DNA of 64,000 nt from Nymphaea colorata (GCF_008831285.2 NC_045140.1:9112505-9176504); one strand, 5' to 3'. Counted from the first letter of the stretch, positions 11,480-23,441 are shown. Translations and numbers: made by a program. The notes: generated by a model not told the origin, from the letters alone.

Positions 11480-12685
11480 AGAGGGGTGAGCCTCTTTCCC
11501 TGGCTTCAGTCAACGGCCCTCCCCTTTGTTGTCGGTAGCACCGCAGCTGTTCTACACATAGAGCAGCTGTGATGCGGCCCACAGCAAAGGGAGGGGAGGT
11601 GGGTGGTGCTTTGGATATAAAGAACCCACCAAGTCCATAAAATCAAGCATCTACCAATGCTAGTATATAACTTAGCTTATGCCAGTACTGGGCCCGCCCT
11701 CTCCCTGCCCTGCCGACACCAGCGACCTTTCCCCTGCTTCTCCCCAACTCCTCCCTCTACCGTCTGCCGGATCTCTGGTGTAGACAGCAGAGAGGGCCAT
11801 GTATATATGTACGTGAGAGAAAGAGAGAGAGAGAGAAGATTGCCTAGATGCAATGGAGAAGTCGACAGTGTCTCTACTGCTTCTACTTCTTCTCACATTG
11901 TGCAGCATGCCCATGCACGACGATGACAATGGTTGGAGAGGAGACGACAATGGACGGAGGGTAATTTTCAGCAACAGCGAGCGTCCCTTTCATTCCCTCT
12001 CAATCTCTTCACTTTTTAAAGGATTGGATTTTCCATTAAAAACTCATACCTTTTTCCTCCATCTTCTATTCTTTTTTCCTTTTTCATGCACCCAAACACA
12101 TTTCTTAGCTCTCCTTTTCTTTTTCCTCTCCATTAATTAGTCATCCAAATACAAAAAATTGTTTCTTTCTTTCTATTCTGTTTTGGTGAGACGCAAAGTT
12201 GGCAAACTAGTGACATGGACTTGCATCAGCTTAAGACTGGTTCACTACAAGTCAGCAGAGTTAGGGCTTAACTTTTTATAGCATATTTTTTGTATAAATA
12301 AATTAATAAAGTAAATCCGCCGAGACTTCAAGTTTGATTTTTTCATCAACTAAAAGTGAATGCATGTAACGTGAACATTTGTGCATACTTACTAAAGTTT
12401 TGATGTAAAATAACAAACTTTAGTACTCAGCAACACACGATAAAAATAAAACATGTAATTAGTTGATGGTTCCAGCTGACTTGGTGATCCTGACTCGTGA
12501 CCTAATAAATAAATGAACCTACCCAACTCAAGTGACTCGCTACTCGTGCCAGCGAGTTTGCCGATTACGGGCAACATGATGCATCGCCAAGGTGAATTGT
12601 GCTCAATCCCATGCAAACATGAACCACTGACCGTAATTAGCTTCTGTAGTGAATCTCAACCACCCAGTTGCAGAAACTGCATGGT
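11480..12685. other. C/T-rich then AT-rich intergenic DNA
   Basis: Contains a short (GA)n tract (11,813-11,837) and pyrimidine-rich DNA at 11,980-12,170. Short open frames with Ser/Leu/Phe-rich translation occur on both strands and are not supported as genes. Confidence 0.5.
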
Positions 12686-12689
12686 CACG

Positions 12690-12850
12690 GCCGGAGCCAA
12701 GGGAGGTTTGCAAGAGCCCTCTCCTCCCAAAAAAATAAAAAACTGTAAATTTTAAAAAATTTATTTGTCTTATATAAAAATTAAAAAAAAAATGATATTT
12801 CGACATCTCTCAAATTTGGAAATTTTAATTTGGCACCTCCCTCTCTGATA
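12690..12850. repeat. small decayed dispersed repeat, copy 5 of the GGAGCY-edge group
   Basis: Edge GGCCGGAGCCAAGGGAGG, the C-rich word AGAGCCCTCTCCTCCC, an A/T core, and the closing GGCACCTCCCTCTCTG. Confidence 0.45.
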
Positions 12851-12984
12851 ATGGCAAAGAAAAGGAAGAAAGAATGAACGATGCCACTAAAGTTGATGGA
12901 TAGTCCAAACTTTTGAAAGTTTCAAACTAGAGCTGCAGCTAATAACTAGTAAATCAGAGTCATTAGACTTAGACTACGTCAAAG

Positions 12985-13165
12985 GTGAAGTCTGGGATCG
13001 GCAAGGGCCCTGGCCACCCATTTGGTATTTTTTAAATTTATATGTGAATTTTATAAATTTTTATTTATTTTATTAAAAAAATAAATTTTGTCCATCATTT
13101 TAACTATATTTTGTTCTTTAAAAAATTATTCACTCTGCCCCTAAATCTTAACGGTCGTTTGTCTG
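12985..13165. repeat. small decayed dispersed repeat, copy 6 of the GGAGCY-edge group
   Basis: Edge GGCAAGGGCCCTGGCCACCC, AT-rich core (13,025-13,125) and closing CTCTGCCCCTAAATC. It lies only about 150 bp from copy 5, in the same orientation. Confidence 0.4.
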
Positions 13166-13998
13166 ATGCCCAAAGGGTGGGACAGCCACTTCACGTGAAA
13201 ATTTTTCTATGAAGGTCGTGAAGGATGGGTGTGACACCACGTTCATAAAAATTCGGTCCTTTTCAAGTAAAGGATGTGAGAATCCATTGAGTCTTTTGTT
13301 TTATTATTCCCTAACGGTTTGTTTTAGAACTCACGAGGTAGAGGCTCATTTCCATATGAAGTTATGAGCTGGAAATAGATCGGTTAGTGCAAAGAAAGAA
13401 TGTAAATGGTTTGGATTCGAGTTGCCTTTACCCTAATTTGAGTTGGTTCAATTCTATTCTTTGGATTTAGACTCCCAAAAACCAAATGTAGTTCCGGCTT
13501 GCAAGAGAACCGACATCTCTATGCGATCGGGTTGGATCTTTTTGAGATATGGAATTCAGATTTAGATTCAAGTATGAAACTGCAGGTATTCGAGTAGAAT
13601 TGCATTCATATTCCTGAATTTACGTTTTACTATTTTTTAATATAAAAAATGTAAATGGTAGTAAGAGATACAAATATATGAATTTTTAGTTAGGGATGGA
13701 GGCATAAAGTTGATCCTCTATACGGCGGATGCCTCTTGGATTATGTGTGACTCTCCAATGTTAGCGCTGTAAGGCTTACAGACGAACAAGCTGTCCAGAC
13801 AAAACAAGAGAGTGAAAACAAGAAACTTTTTGCCTATTCTTGCAGTCACCCCTTTTGCTCCATGCTCTATCATTTTGTTTGTTCTCTCTCTCTCCCAACA
13901 GGCAAACCTTAATTTACCATATTATGTAGTCAAGAGGTAACATTAAACTTAAAAAACCTTAAATATGTTAATTTGAAACCCCAGCTCTTGTAAGTTAT
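13166..13998. other. intergenic DNA without recognised features
   Basis: No open frame with a motif and no structured repeat. Confidence 0.5.
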
Positions 13999-14016
13999 GC
14001 TCTCTCTCTCTCTCTC

Positions 14017-14084
<68 letters not shown>
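13999..14084. repeat. compound (TC)n(AT)n microsatellite
   Basis: About 20 bp of TC (14,000-14,019) followed by about 64 bp of AT (14,021-14,084) and a run of seven G. The Ile-Tyr and Arg-Glu runs of the minus-strand frame here come from this tract. Confidence 0.95.
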
Positions 14085-14086
<2 letters not shown>

Positions 14087-15160
14087 GGGGGATTAATTGA
14101 CGTTGTTACTGTTCCTTGAAAATTGAGCATATTTATGAGACAATTTTTGACCCTATCATATTTTGAGGCAGGTTCATTGATAGTGACAGAGTGTTACTAT
14201 TACCAAATAGCCCTTAAAATGGTTATTATCTTGTGCCCTTCGGTTCGATGGATCATAAACCACCCCCTATTAATTTAGATTTCAACATCAAAATAACTAA
14301 GAATTAGGACAACTAACGGCTTAACAACTATTTTTGTAAGTTTTTTAAGATTTCTCGTAATTTTAAATACAAGACTAAACTTTAAAAGTGTCCTATTATA
14401 ATCTATATGCTTTAAGGCACACGCTTTCATACGTGTGAAGTTTTAGGTCTAAGTGTTGAACTGTGCTTTGATACTATTGAAACGATTTGACTCATTTTCA
14501 AAGTGATTTCAAACTCTTAGTTCAATGGATCCCAATTCACCCCTAACATTTTGGCTTATAACCTTAAAAAAGAATCTAAGACAATCAACTACTTAATAAT
14601 AAATTTTATAAATTTCTAGTAATTCCTCACAATTTTATATAAAAGACTACTTTAAAAATAAAGTGTTACAATATTTACCTGTCCCATCTACCATGCCTTA
14701 CAATAGCATTATCAAAGAAATAATTTCTTGTTAGGAGCTCTACTTGGATGCGTTTTATAACATGGTGTTCAAAGCCGGTCCTCCTATCCCCGCGCCTTGT
14801 ATCCGCAAAAGGGCAAAATGGTTATGGGCGTCCTGGCCACATAAGGACCCTAGAAGATCAAGCAGTTTTTTTTTTTTAAAAAAAAAATGAAATATTATCT
14901 TTCATATAAGAAAATTAATAACGGCCCGGTGAAAATGATGTGAAGGCCGGCTGAGACTGACAGGACTGCTCCCTACTGCCTCATCTTGATCCTGCTACAA
15001 TAAGTAAGGTGTCAGAACCAAAAGACGAGGCCCGTCCTGCTTTCTGTTTTTGGTTTCTTCTTTCAAACCACTTGATGGCTAAAATTTGCCCTTGGTCCAA
15101 TTAGCTTGTCTCTTAGTGGACCAATACCTAACCTACCAAACATACGAAAATGGCTGCAAC
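14085..15160. other. intergenic DNA without recognised features
   Basis: AT-rich with poly-T/poly-A at 14,866-14,888. Nothing else seen. Confidence 0.5.
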
Positions 15161-15234
15161 GTACATGACCTATAAAAAATTATTTTTTTTCGTTAAGTTT
15201 TTTAAAATCACTAAGAAAGATAAAGGTGAAAAAT

Positions 15235-15282
<48 letters not shown>

Positions 15283-15290
15283 AGGAGAAA

Positions 15291-15354
<64 letters not shown>

Positions 15355-15449
15355 GGGGTAAGGACTAGATCTTTGCGTACATGACCTATAAAGAATTATT
15401 TTTGTCCTTAATTTTTTTTTAAATCACTAAGGAAAAATAGGGAGAAAAA

Positions 15450-15518
<69 letters not shown>

Positions 15519-15520
15519 CT
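15161..15520. repeat. direct duplication of a unit ending in a (TA)n(GA)n microsatellite
   Basis: GTACATGACCTATAAA starts at 15,161 and again at 15,377. Both copies continue through a T-rich stretch, AAATCACTAAG, and a (TA)n(GA)n tract. The first copy has two successive TA/GA tracts (15,235-15,283 and 15,293-15,354). The second has one (15,452-15,517). The microsatellite was therefore part of a larger 150-200 bp duplication. Confidence 0.9.
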
Positions 15521-15849
15521 AGAACTCTTACATTCTTGTTAAAATACATTTTAGACAAAATATAAACATTGTCGATTTTTTTTTAACATAAAACAAGTAC
15601 TAATTCAAGTTAGTTTTATTAAACACATTGATTTTTTTGCTAGTGAAATTTTAATGTTAAAAGACTCGTTCATTATTTTGTTGCTAAAAAAATAAATATC
15701 AAACTCAAAGGGCATTTAATATTTGTTCCTCATGATAATATTGTTAAGAGCATATTTTTATAGTTGGAGTACAAAAAAAATGTTTTAACAATCAATTTTA
15801 AAAAGTCCGGTTTCTATCCTTCTTAACCTGGTGATCTGTGTGATCTATC

Positions 15850-15853
<4 letters not shown>
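15521..15853. other. AT-rich intergenic DNA
   Basis: Nothing recognised. Confidence 0.5.

Positions 15854-15908
<55 letters not shown>
15854..15908. repeat. (TA)n microsatellite
   Basis: About 54 bp of TA, with a short GA tract at 15,929-15,941. Confidence 0.95.
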
Positions 15909-15909
<1 letters not shown>

Positions 15910-15941
15910 TTTTTTATATATTTTGTATGAGAGAGAGAGAA

Positions 15942-16534
15942 GTTGAAATCTTCCGGCCTTTCAAATTCTCCGGCCTCCGACACAAATAACGATCATACCC
16001 TCATATATCAAATTAAATGGGAATTGTCTACATTAGTTTTTCATAGTATGAAGTACCCTCAAAAGAGGAGAAAGAGAGAGAAATAGGAAAACAATTAAGT
16101 TTTACAAACAACTCCATTTGTCTTCTTTGAGGCGTATTTCAGATAAAACAACTTATTTTCTATATTCACAACTTAATTTCCATCATTTGATCTTTGTTTA
16201 CGCTGCATCTCCTATTTCTCCTAGATGTCTTGGCGGTTTCGGTGGTGAAACCAGAAAAATTCAGCTAAGCCAAGTATATATGTAACTCCAACACTGCTTA
16301 TGGTTGCTGGGCTTTTTGTCTTGCGATTGTACGTTAGCCTATGGCGTGTCTATATGGTTGCTCTGGATGTTTTGGTGCAGGCACTTGGTTGCTGATTTTT
16401 TGTTTTGTATTGATTTTGGTTTCGTTTTATTTCTTTCTCAATCGACTAACCCGTTCATTGTTCTCCTTCCAACTTCTTATTAGGAGAACTTCTTATTGGG
16501 AGTGAGTTTTGACTTGTAATATTGAGACGATCCC
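15942..16534. other. intergenic DNA without recognised features
   Basis: No gene or repeat structure seen. Confidence 0.5.
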
Positions 16535-16578
16535 CTCACTCACTCACTCACTCACTCTCTCTCTCTCTCTCTCTCTCT
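16535..16578. repeat. (CACT)n(CT)n compound microsatellite
   Basis: Five CACT units run directly into about eleven CT units. Confidence 0.95.
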
Positions 16579-17925
16579 TTTGCTTTCACCTGGCAAGTGG
16601 TGGGCCCCATTTTGTGTTGTGTGTGTAATTGTCCACACCAACCAACATAAATTACATATTTATATTTAGTAATTCGTGTTGATGCACTCTTGCTCCTCGA
16701 AATGATACAAATAAAATATTAGCACATTTTAGTAGTAAATGAAGAGTGATCCTATCCCCAAGGGTGATAGCATATAGTGACACTGTGATTTAATTCTTTT
16801 AAGAACTCAAATTTAAATATTAAAGTGGTCACTGAGTTATAAAAGGTTTCAAAGCATGATATGTGAAAACTCATAAAAACGGACACAAAGGAAAGACAAT
16901 GACTCCCTTAAAAGCCCTAAAAAAATTTGGAAAAAAAAAAACCCAATTATGTGTACAGTGGTTTGCAATGATCAAAATACTATCATCTCATTCAAATATA
17001 AAAAGAAACTATTTAAAGTTTGTAAAAAAGGATTATGAAAAAATAAAAAGTCTAAAATGTCCAATACTTTACAAAAAAAAAATCAAAAATAATTTATCCA
17101 CCTTCAAGTGCATACTTATGTGCACAGCAGTCATAAAAAAAATGCCCACAAGAGATGTACCTACAACCAAATTTCTTCGGTTAAGTTGTATATCATTAAG
17201 AGAGTGCCTATAGAAATCGAACCCCGGACATTCTTGGTCATACATGTCTGTCTATGTTAATATATATATATATATATATATATAGTTGGATAGAAAGAGA
17301 GAGAGAGAGAGAGAAAGAGAGTAAATAATGGGTTCCAGATTGAGATGGAGGAATACATATATGAAAAGCGGATCACGTCCTTATCATCACGGTTGAGGAA
17401 ATTGTCAAAGTAGCAATTATATTATTTTGGCAATAGCAGTTGTGGTCGAGATAATCTTTGTCGCCTTGAAAAAGCAAGAGGCAGAACGACTTTCAATCGC
17501 GCGGAACAGCCATTACACTTGTTATATTTATTGATTTTGTTGGAGCCGCCTTTTTTTCCCAAATCTATGTGGGCCCGGATCTGGATCTGATTCCGATCTT
17601 TTCAGGGAGTGGAGGGACCATCTGTTAGGGTGGCATTTAATTGGATTTGGGTCGCTCCGGGATCCAACAATTAATTAGAGTCTGAGCCTCTCTGGGTGGC
17701 TTCTGTAGCAAGTCATCGAGTCCGACGGCAGTAAATGGACAGGTAGAACTGGTTTGACTAACTTTGCATGCATGTCGATCAGGTGTGCATGCATGAGATG
17801 GCAGATTCCCAACATGCAAGGCCATGGTCGGGGATGGGTGACGGTAGAAGACAGATGTCTCATGGATGCATGATGTTCCATGAATGAATCATGGGCATAT
17901 GAGAGAAGGGTGCTGGTCCACGTCA
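16579..17925. other. intergenic DNA with an AT-rich frame and microsatellites
   Basis: A 116-aa plus-strand open frame at 16,863-17,213 is very Lys-rich and is explained by A-rich composition. No domain is seen. Overlapping minus frames at 17,637-17,926 also lack motifs. (TA)n lies at 17,260-17,284. Confidence 0.5.
17260..17320. repeat. (TA)n and (GA)n microsatellite pair
   Basis: TA at 17,260-17,284 and GA-rich tract at 17,295-17,320, again in the TA-then-GA order seen at 15.2-15.5 kb. Confidence 0.9.
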
Positions 17926-17989
17926 AAACCCTAGAACAATATCAGGAAAAGCGGTTCAAACCCTAGAACAATATCAGGAAAAGCGGTTC
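17926..17989. repeat. perfect 32-bp tandem duplication
   Basis: Two identical 32-bp units, 17,926-17,957 and 17,958-17,989, each starting AAACCCTAGAACAATATC. The AAACCCTA word equals the plant telomere heptamer plus one base, but only one heptamer is present per unit. Confidence 0.95.
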
Positions 17990-18049
17990 ATTACTCCCTC
18001 TCTCATCTCTCTCTCTCCACAAAGAAAAGGATGGAACTTATTTTTACCT

Positions 18050-18525
18050 TATGAAAGGGGAAGTGTACAGTTGACTCTTTCTCCGTTTAACGCTGGTTTT
18101 ACTATGCATGAGAAGGGAACTTAAGTGAGTATATTCTAACTCTTCCTCCCTCTAAGAAGCCTATTTTTACCATGTATGAGAGAGGATAGATTATAAGAGA
18201 GAGAGAGAGAGAAATCCCTAAAGAAGTAAGAAGCCTGTTGACAAACTGAAAGTTGGTATATGCTCTCTCTCCTCTCTTTCTCTTTCTCTCTCTAGAGTGG
18301 GATGCAGAATACCTATGAAGCCTCTTTTTACCATGCATGGAGTGCAGACTTGAGAGTAAGTTACTTTCTCTCCCCAAGGAGGAACTTAAGTGGGTAATGG
18401 AGTAACTCTCTTTCTCTCTTTCCAAGGTGGAACTTAAGTGGGTAATGGAGTAACTCTGACTCTTATCTCTCTCTCTCTAAGAATGAACTTAAGTGGGTAT
18501 ACAGTAAAACTCTCTCCCTCTCTAA
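18050..18525. repeat. decayed minisatellite with GGAACTTAAGTGGGTA units
   Basis: The word GGAACTTAAG or TGAACTTAAG followed by TG(A/G)GTA occurs at 18,116, 18,381, 18,429 and 18,484. A second word, TTTTTACCATGTATGAG or its variants, occurs at about 18,098, 18,163 and 18,327. CT-rich spacers separate the units. The last three copies are spaced 48 and 55 bp. Several open frames of 67-113 aa cross the array and are composed of its translated repeats. Confidence 0.85.
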
Positions 18526-20436
18526 TGCTGATTGGCTTAATACTGAGGACTGAGGAGAGCGGGCAATCAGTTGAAGAATTGGAGAACACAGATTTGCACT
18601 GCACTTTCCAAGGAAACAGCTGTTTGAAGATATCCAATAAACTTTGTTTTTCCGCATAACTGGATCCTGAGGCTTCCCAAAAAAAACAAAATTTGCCCCT
18701 ACTTTCCTTTTAAAATCTCGACAGCGCCACTGTCTCATGAATTCGCAAAATTCAGCGCCACTGTCGCACGTGCTCATAAGAGGTTTCTCATCCCTCTCTC
18801 TCATTTGGCCCTCTTCATACAGCTATCTATCTATTTATATGTATATATATATATATATATGCCAAATGAAGGTAAATCTGATTTAACGTGAAGATTTCAG
18901 TCATGTTCTTGTGTATTAGCAAGTTGACGATATGATCATCAGCTCAACTTAGGAATGATTCGAATGTGCTATGCAGTTGGCAACTTAGCATTTGGTATGA
19001 TGGCTTTAAAGACGTTATCAGTTAAGGGCCTGCTAGTGCAGAGGGGTGGAGCATGTTATATGCTATGCACTTAACCAAAGATCATGTGTTTTCGGTTGAA
19101 AATGACTGAAATACTCTTATTGGTTAAATAAAAGACCCCCACCTTATAAAGGCAAAAGTGGTACTTGAAAAAATTTTCTCTTATAAAATTATGAAAATAT
19201 CTTTTTGATAAAACATGATAACATGTTTTCGCATGTTAGGGACATAACATTGAAGATGCTCTGATAGCAGGGTTTTTTTTTTCATGCAAAATGAAAGGAA
19301 ACTTTTTTGCAAATAATTAAAAAAAGACAACATTTTGTAAGTTTTTAAAGGACTACGTTTTTTATAAAAAGAAATGTCAAATAAATGCGTAGTTATGAAC
19401 TTCTATTAACTTGATAGACAGAAAAACAAAAAGTTGGTTGAAATGAAAAAGATTGCGATTTACTGATAGAGGGCAACATAAAAAAAAGTTGCAGCTAATT
19501 ATTTTTCTATTTTTCAAATTAATAAAAGTTTGCCTGGAGACCATATTCGGCAGTTTATGTGAAGTGTGATTTCATTGGAAGACTATGGCAATATGGCGTC
19601 GTCATTTAAGCTATAGGTAAAATGTATCACCCAAAATGAAACTTTCCCTAAAATAAATTTCATGTATTTGCTTTTCTGGTAAACATGCACCGATGCCATT
19701 GAAACTTAAAATAAATTTGATAGTGGGCTTTATGTTTTTCACAGGCCCCTCCTATAAAACCTGGTTTTCTTAAATATGCTTTTTCTTAAACGAATTTCTT
19801 AGGCCACCCACATACTTCAAAATTTTAGTTTTAGTGCATTTGAAACATGATTTTTCTAGTGTCATCCAAATGCCCCCCTTAATTGAAAAAATGATAGGCA
19901 TCATATAAATGAGCTGCTTGAAGAACTTGAATTTCTTTCAAGTTGATCATGCAGGCCAGAACTCTATTAGATGAGGTACCAACAACTCCATGTTCGGTCT
20001 TTCATTTGAAGATTGAAAAGAAGTGAATTATATATATATTCAAAATTCAGTGCCAACATGCCCGTTTAAGAGGAAATAGTGAAAATATAGCAGGGTTGAA
20101 ATACATACTGCAACTTAGTACAGTCAAACTGCAATCGATATAACTCCTCATTCCAAAAGAGAGACAGGATTGCCGCCCACCGCCTGAAAAAAGAGGCAAA
20201 ATCTTTCCCACATCCAGGTGTCTACTGATGAAATAGTAAACTGTCAACTTTGTATTACTATACACCATAATAATAATAATAACGGTGTATATAGCACCCA
20301 CGGAAATTAAACTGGTGACGAAAATTCTCTCTCCCCACCAGCCTGACCAGATGCACAAAAAAAGAAAAAAAAAAGAGAAAATGTCCTCCCAAACATGAGA
20401 CACTTGAAAAGCAAATACTCCCAGAATCTTAAACAT
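18526..20436. other. AT-rich intergenic DNA
   Basis: Contains (AT)n at 18,839-18,860. A 129-aa minus-strand frame at 20,047-20,436 is Phe/Ile/Ser-rich and ends in the sequence next to the 20,437 frame. It shows no known domain and could be 3' untranslated DNA of a minus-strand transcript. Confidence 0.4.
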
Positions 20437-20619
20437 TCATGACCTACAGAGACCAGCAAATACTCCAACAGGATTTTTCTTTTTCGGCAGCTCAATTGCC
20501 TTTTTGTGATGTGAGCAGTCAAAGTGGTCATCGAGAGAAGAGACATGAGTCAATAGCCCATGGTATTGAAGATATTCCATAAGATTGATCGTTTGTGCTT
20601 CTTCCATTATCACTTCCAA
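20437..20619 (-). CDS. short candidate coding piece, unrecognised
   Basis: The minus-strand frame reads 60 codons from Met to stop and has a mixed, non-repetitive composition, including EEAQTINLMEYLQYHG and an ending KKKNPVGVFAGLCRS. It does not look like translation of a simple repeat. An overlapping minus frame (20,528-20,746) could be an upstream piece, and the CpG-rich patch at 20.9-21.3 kb on the same side could be its promoter region. I do not recognise a family, and splice sites were not established. It may equally be a chance frame or part of a decayed gene. Confidence 0.2.
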   Translation of the reverse strand: MEVIMEEAQTINLMEYLQYHGLLTHVSSLDDHFDCSHHKKAIELPKKKNPVGVFAGLCRS

Positions 20620-20899
20620 TTATGAATCCTTCAAGGATCTGGATTTTGCCGGAAAAGAGAATCTTTTTGAATTTTATCGACACAAACAGGAGATGCACTG
20701 CGTTATGCGCCCGCCATCCGATAAGCATGAAGGATTTGCGATACATTTACCTCATTCTCCATATATAATAAATACAAGTGCCTTCTAGAAAGTTTAATCT
20801 TGAGCATATTTAATCTCATTATTTGCTGAAAAACAAAGCAAGTTTAGAAATACATAAATGTTTTTACGAATGTCTGCTGGCGATCAAATCCAGAAACAA

Positions 20900-21290
20900 T
20901 CATGCGAAAATGTACATGCGGCCGGGCCGCCCGACCTAGCTGCGGTGGTTTGGATCCGTATATGGTACGGGTCCACGAGTACAACAGTAAACCCGAACCC
21001 GAGTCGTTGCTCCGGCCGAGGGAGAGAACCCCACGCCTCTGCCCAATGAGAACTGGCCGCGTTCTTGTCGCGCTCAAATCCGTTCCCATCGGCCCGTCCT
21101 GCGGACACGTGTCGACCAACCAGTCGGGCATCGTGAAATACACCACTCTCCATTTTTGGTCCATTCCTTTCCCCCAGTGGCCGTTTCGTAATATGCCGCC
21201 CTTCCCCAGGATAATATCGCCCGTACAGCGAACGGGAACTCACCCAGCTCCTCGGTACGGCTCGATGGCGAACAATAATATTCTAGTGTC
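20900..21290. promoter_or_regulatory. CpG-rich patch with a perfect G-box palindrome
   Basis: This approximately 390-bp patch is rich in G, C and CpG, unlike the AT-rich DNA on both sides, and resembles the 5' region of plant genes. GACACGTGTC at 21,104-21,113 is a perfect 10-bp palindrome containing the CACGTG G-box core bound by plant bZIP and bHLH factors. Long open frames on both strands here (131 aa plus, 119 aa minus) are expected from GC-rich DNA and carry no motif. The direction of any transcript is not settled. Confidence 0.4.
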
Positions 21291-23425
21291 CGATTAAATA
21301 TCGTTAAGGGGCTTTAGCTCTTTAAAAATTTCATTTTGCCGACAGTAAATATATTCGTCATTCGAATAATAATAAGCATCTTAATGTCGCTTTTCGTAAA
21401 CAAAAGTTCGTTGTTATGTTGATAAGATGCTCACTGATACAGACATACGTTTTCTAACACTAGTTTTTAAAATTTTAAATAGAATACGTTTATACAAGAC
21501 TGATATATATATAAGACGAGGTTTGTCATTCCATGTTTATTAATCATAGATTAAACTACTTTTTATTGGTGAATTTAAGTGGTTAAAAGAAAATATTTCG
21601 AACACAAGCAGGATCATTGGTACATCCATAAAAGTTTATTTTTAGTTTAATTTCACTGACGAGATTACTAAAATCTTTGCTGATGGAATATTTCCTCAAC
21701 GTTTCCGTAGAAGCAACTTGGAGTAATTAAATGAAGGCGGCATGATGGGCGATTAGTACGCGCAATCAGGAAGGGGGGGACCACCTCGTTCACCGTGACC
21801 CCTTCACCATAATCACGGTGCCCAAAAACGTAAAATCTGTACTTTCTATGCCCCTTTTCTTTTCTGCCTCTCTCTTATCCTGTCTTTTCGTGCTTATCTT
21901 GTCCTCTTCAAGCGCCTTTCCTTTTTCCCTCCCCCTGGACACTCACACGCAAAAGAAGAGAGAGAATTCACGGAAAGGCGAGGACCTTTAGCCTTAATTC
22001 AAAGAGGCGGTTTGATTTCCTTTTTTTTTTTTTAAATGGCATTTGTTAAAGAACTTGGCCGTTTGCAGTCTTGTGAACATTGAACATGAGGCTGAGGTTT
22101 GTCGTAACTAGTGAGGTCACAATTTTTTTTTTTTTTTCATTTTTCTCCTCACCAAGTTTTTGAGAGTAGACACCCGTCAACAACTAATATGAATGTAGAG
22201 AACTAGGAAGGTTAATTGGTCGGTTATATACATATTATGGTTTTCCTCACAAATTCATTTAGTTAGGTTAGGGAAAAAATGGAAAACAATATTTATCGAA
22301 TTTGAGCTCCAGTATAATATTTGAATGAAATTTGATAAAAAAACCAACTCAATTATACATAAACATGAGTTTTTGTTACATCATTAGATGGAATTTAGTA
22401 AAGTTTGAATTTAAGTACAACTCCTATTTTCCAACAATGAGACGAAATCTCTTTGTCTTTAAGAAAAAGTTCTATATCAACAAGGTATTTTGGATTTTAA
22501 AAGTCCTTTCTATTGAGGACAATATCTTTTTGGAATGTGGCAACAAGATTTAAAAAAAAAAAAAAAAAAAATCGGCTCACCATTTTGAAATATTTCATTT
22601 CAACCTCCCTCAAATGAAGCCATTCCGTGTTAATGGCACAAGAGAGGTGGGAACGAAACCCTACGCCTTCCTCCCAACACGCAATACAGCGGACCCACGA
22701 AGTGGTCTTAAGCAGGGGGACCAGCTTCACGCTTAGCCCTACACCTTAACAGGCCACAACATATAACATTCCATTTGCCAATTAATCAACTGAAAAAAGT
22801 TTAGTGATGGGTTTACCTCTTTTTTTTCATCCTAAAATATGAAAAGAAAAGCTAAATAGAACATTTGTACAATGGTATAAAGGTGAAGTTTGCTATGAAA
22901 ATGACACGACTCAATCAATATGCCACTTATTAATATTGACCTAGTTAATATATAACATTATAACTGGTAATTCTTGTTATTTAGAGGACCAAATCATTTA
23001 TGAGAATCAATCATAGACGACTGAAAGAAAAATAATGACAAAAAAATATAAACTAATACTTTATGGTGAAAATATCAATTATTTTTTTTTGTTTTTCTAT
23101 TAATTATTCATAATGATGGATCAGATGTCCTGCATAAATGAGTTGAGTTACTCTTGATAGCCAATTAACAAAGTTACTAATCAAATTATATTTACATATC
23201 TATGTATATCTATATATATATTTTGAAGGTGTGAAATAACAAGGCCTCAGCTTTGTTAACGGAACGGAAAATTATTGTTTGATATTTTTTGAACTTAATT
23301 ACTCAACATCCCTTAAAATTAACTAAAAAATAAAATCTTACAGACGACCTGACTTTCTCCTTATAAGTTACAGTGGTTTTTAAATATACACAAAAGATAG
23401 GTGCCGATCATAAATAAAGGGAAAA
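21291..23425. other. AT-rich intergenic DNA
   Basis: Poly-T (22,021-22,034, 22,124-22,138) and poly-A (22,551-22,571) tracts, but no gene or element recognised. It lies directly upstream of the TATA box at 23,433. Confidence 0.5.
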
Positions 23426-23432
23426 ATGTTGG

Positions 23433-23441
23433 CTATATAAA
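23433..23441 (+). promoter_or_regulatory. TATA box of a plus-strand transcript
   Basis: CTATATAAAG in a plain AT background is followed about 30 bp later by a C/T-rich, gene-like leader (23,465-23,595). Position, word and downstream composition fit a plant core promoter. Confidence 0.5.

Noticed and set aside
9670-12170. One complete short DNA transposon bounded by purine-rich and pyrimidine-rich ends
   Set aside because: The two ends are not clearly inverted copies, and no target-site duplication was seen. Kept only as a possibility.
13930-14130. Minus-strand 66-aa frame with Ile-Tyr and Arg-Glu runs
   Set aside because: Pure translation of the (TC)n(AT)n microsatellite.
16863-17213. 116-aa plus-strand Lys-rich frame
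   Set aside because: Explained by A-rich composition. No domain, and no promoter or leader.
17926-17989. Interstitial telomere-like repeat from the AAACCCTA words
   Set aside because: Only one telomere heptamer occurs per 32-bp unit, so it is a chance match within a plain duplication.
20902-21297. 131-aa plus and 119-aa minus frames
   Set aside because: GC-rich DNA gives long frames on both strands. The amino-acid sequences show no motif, so neither was called a gene.
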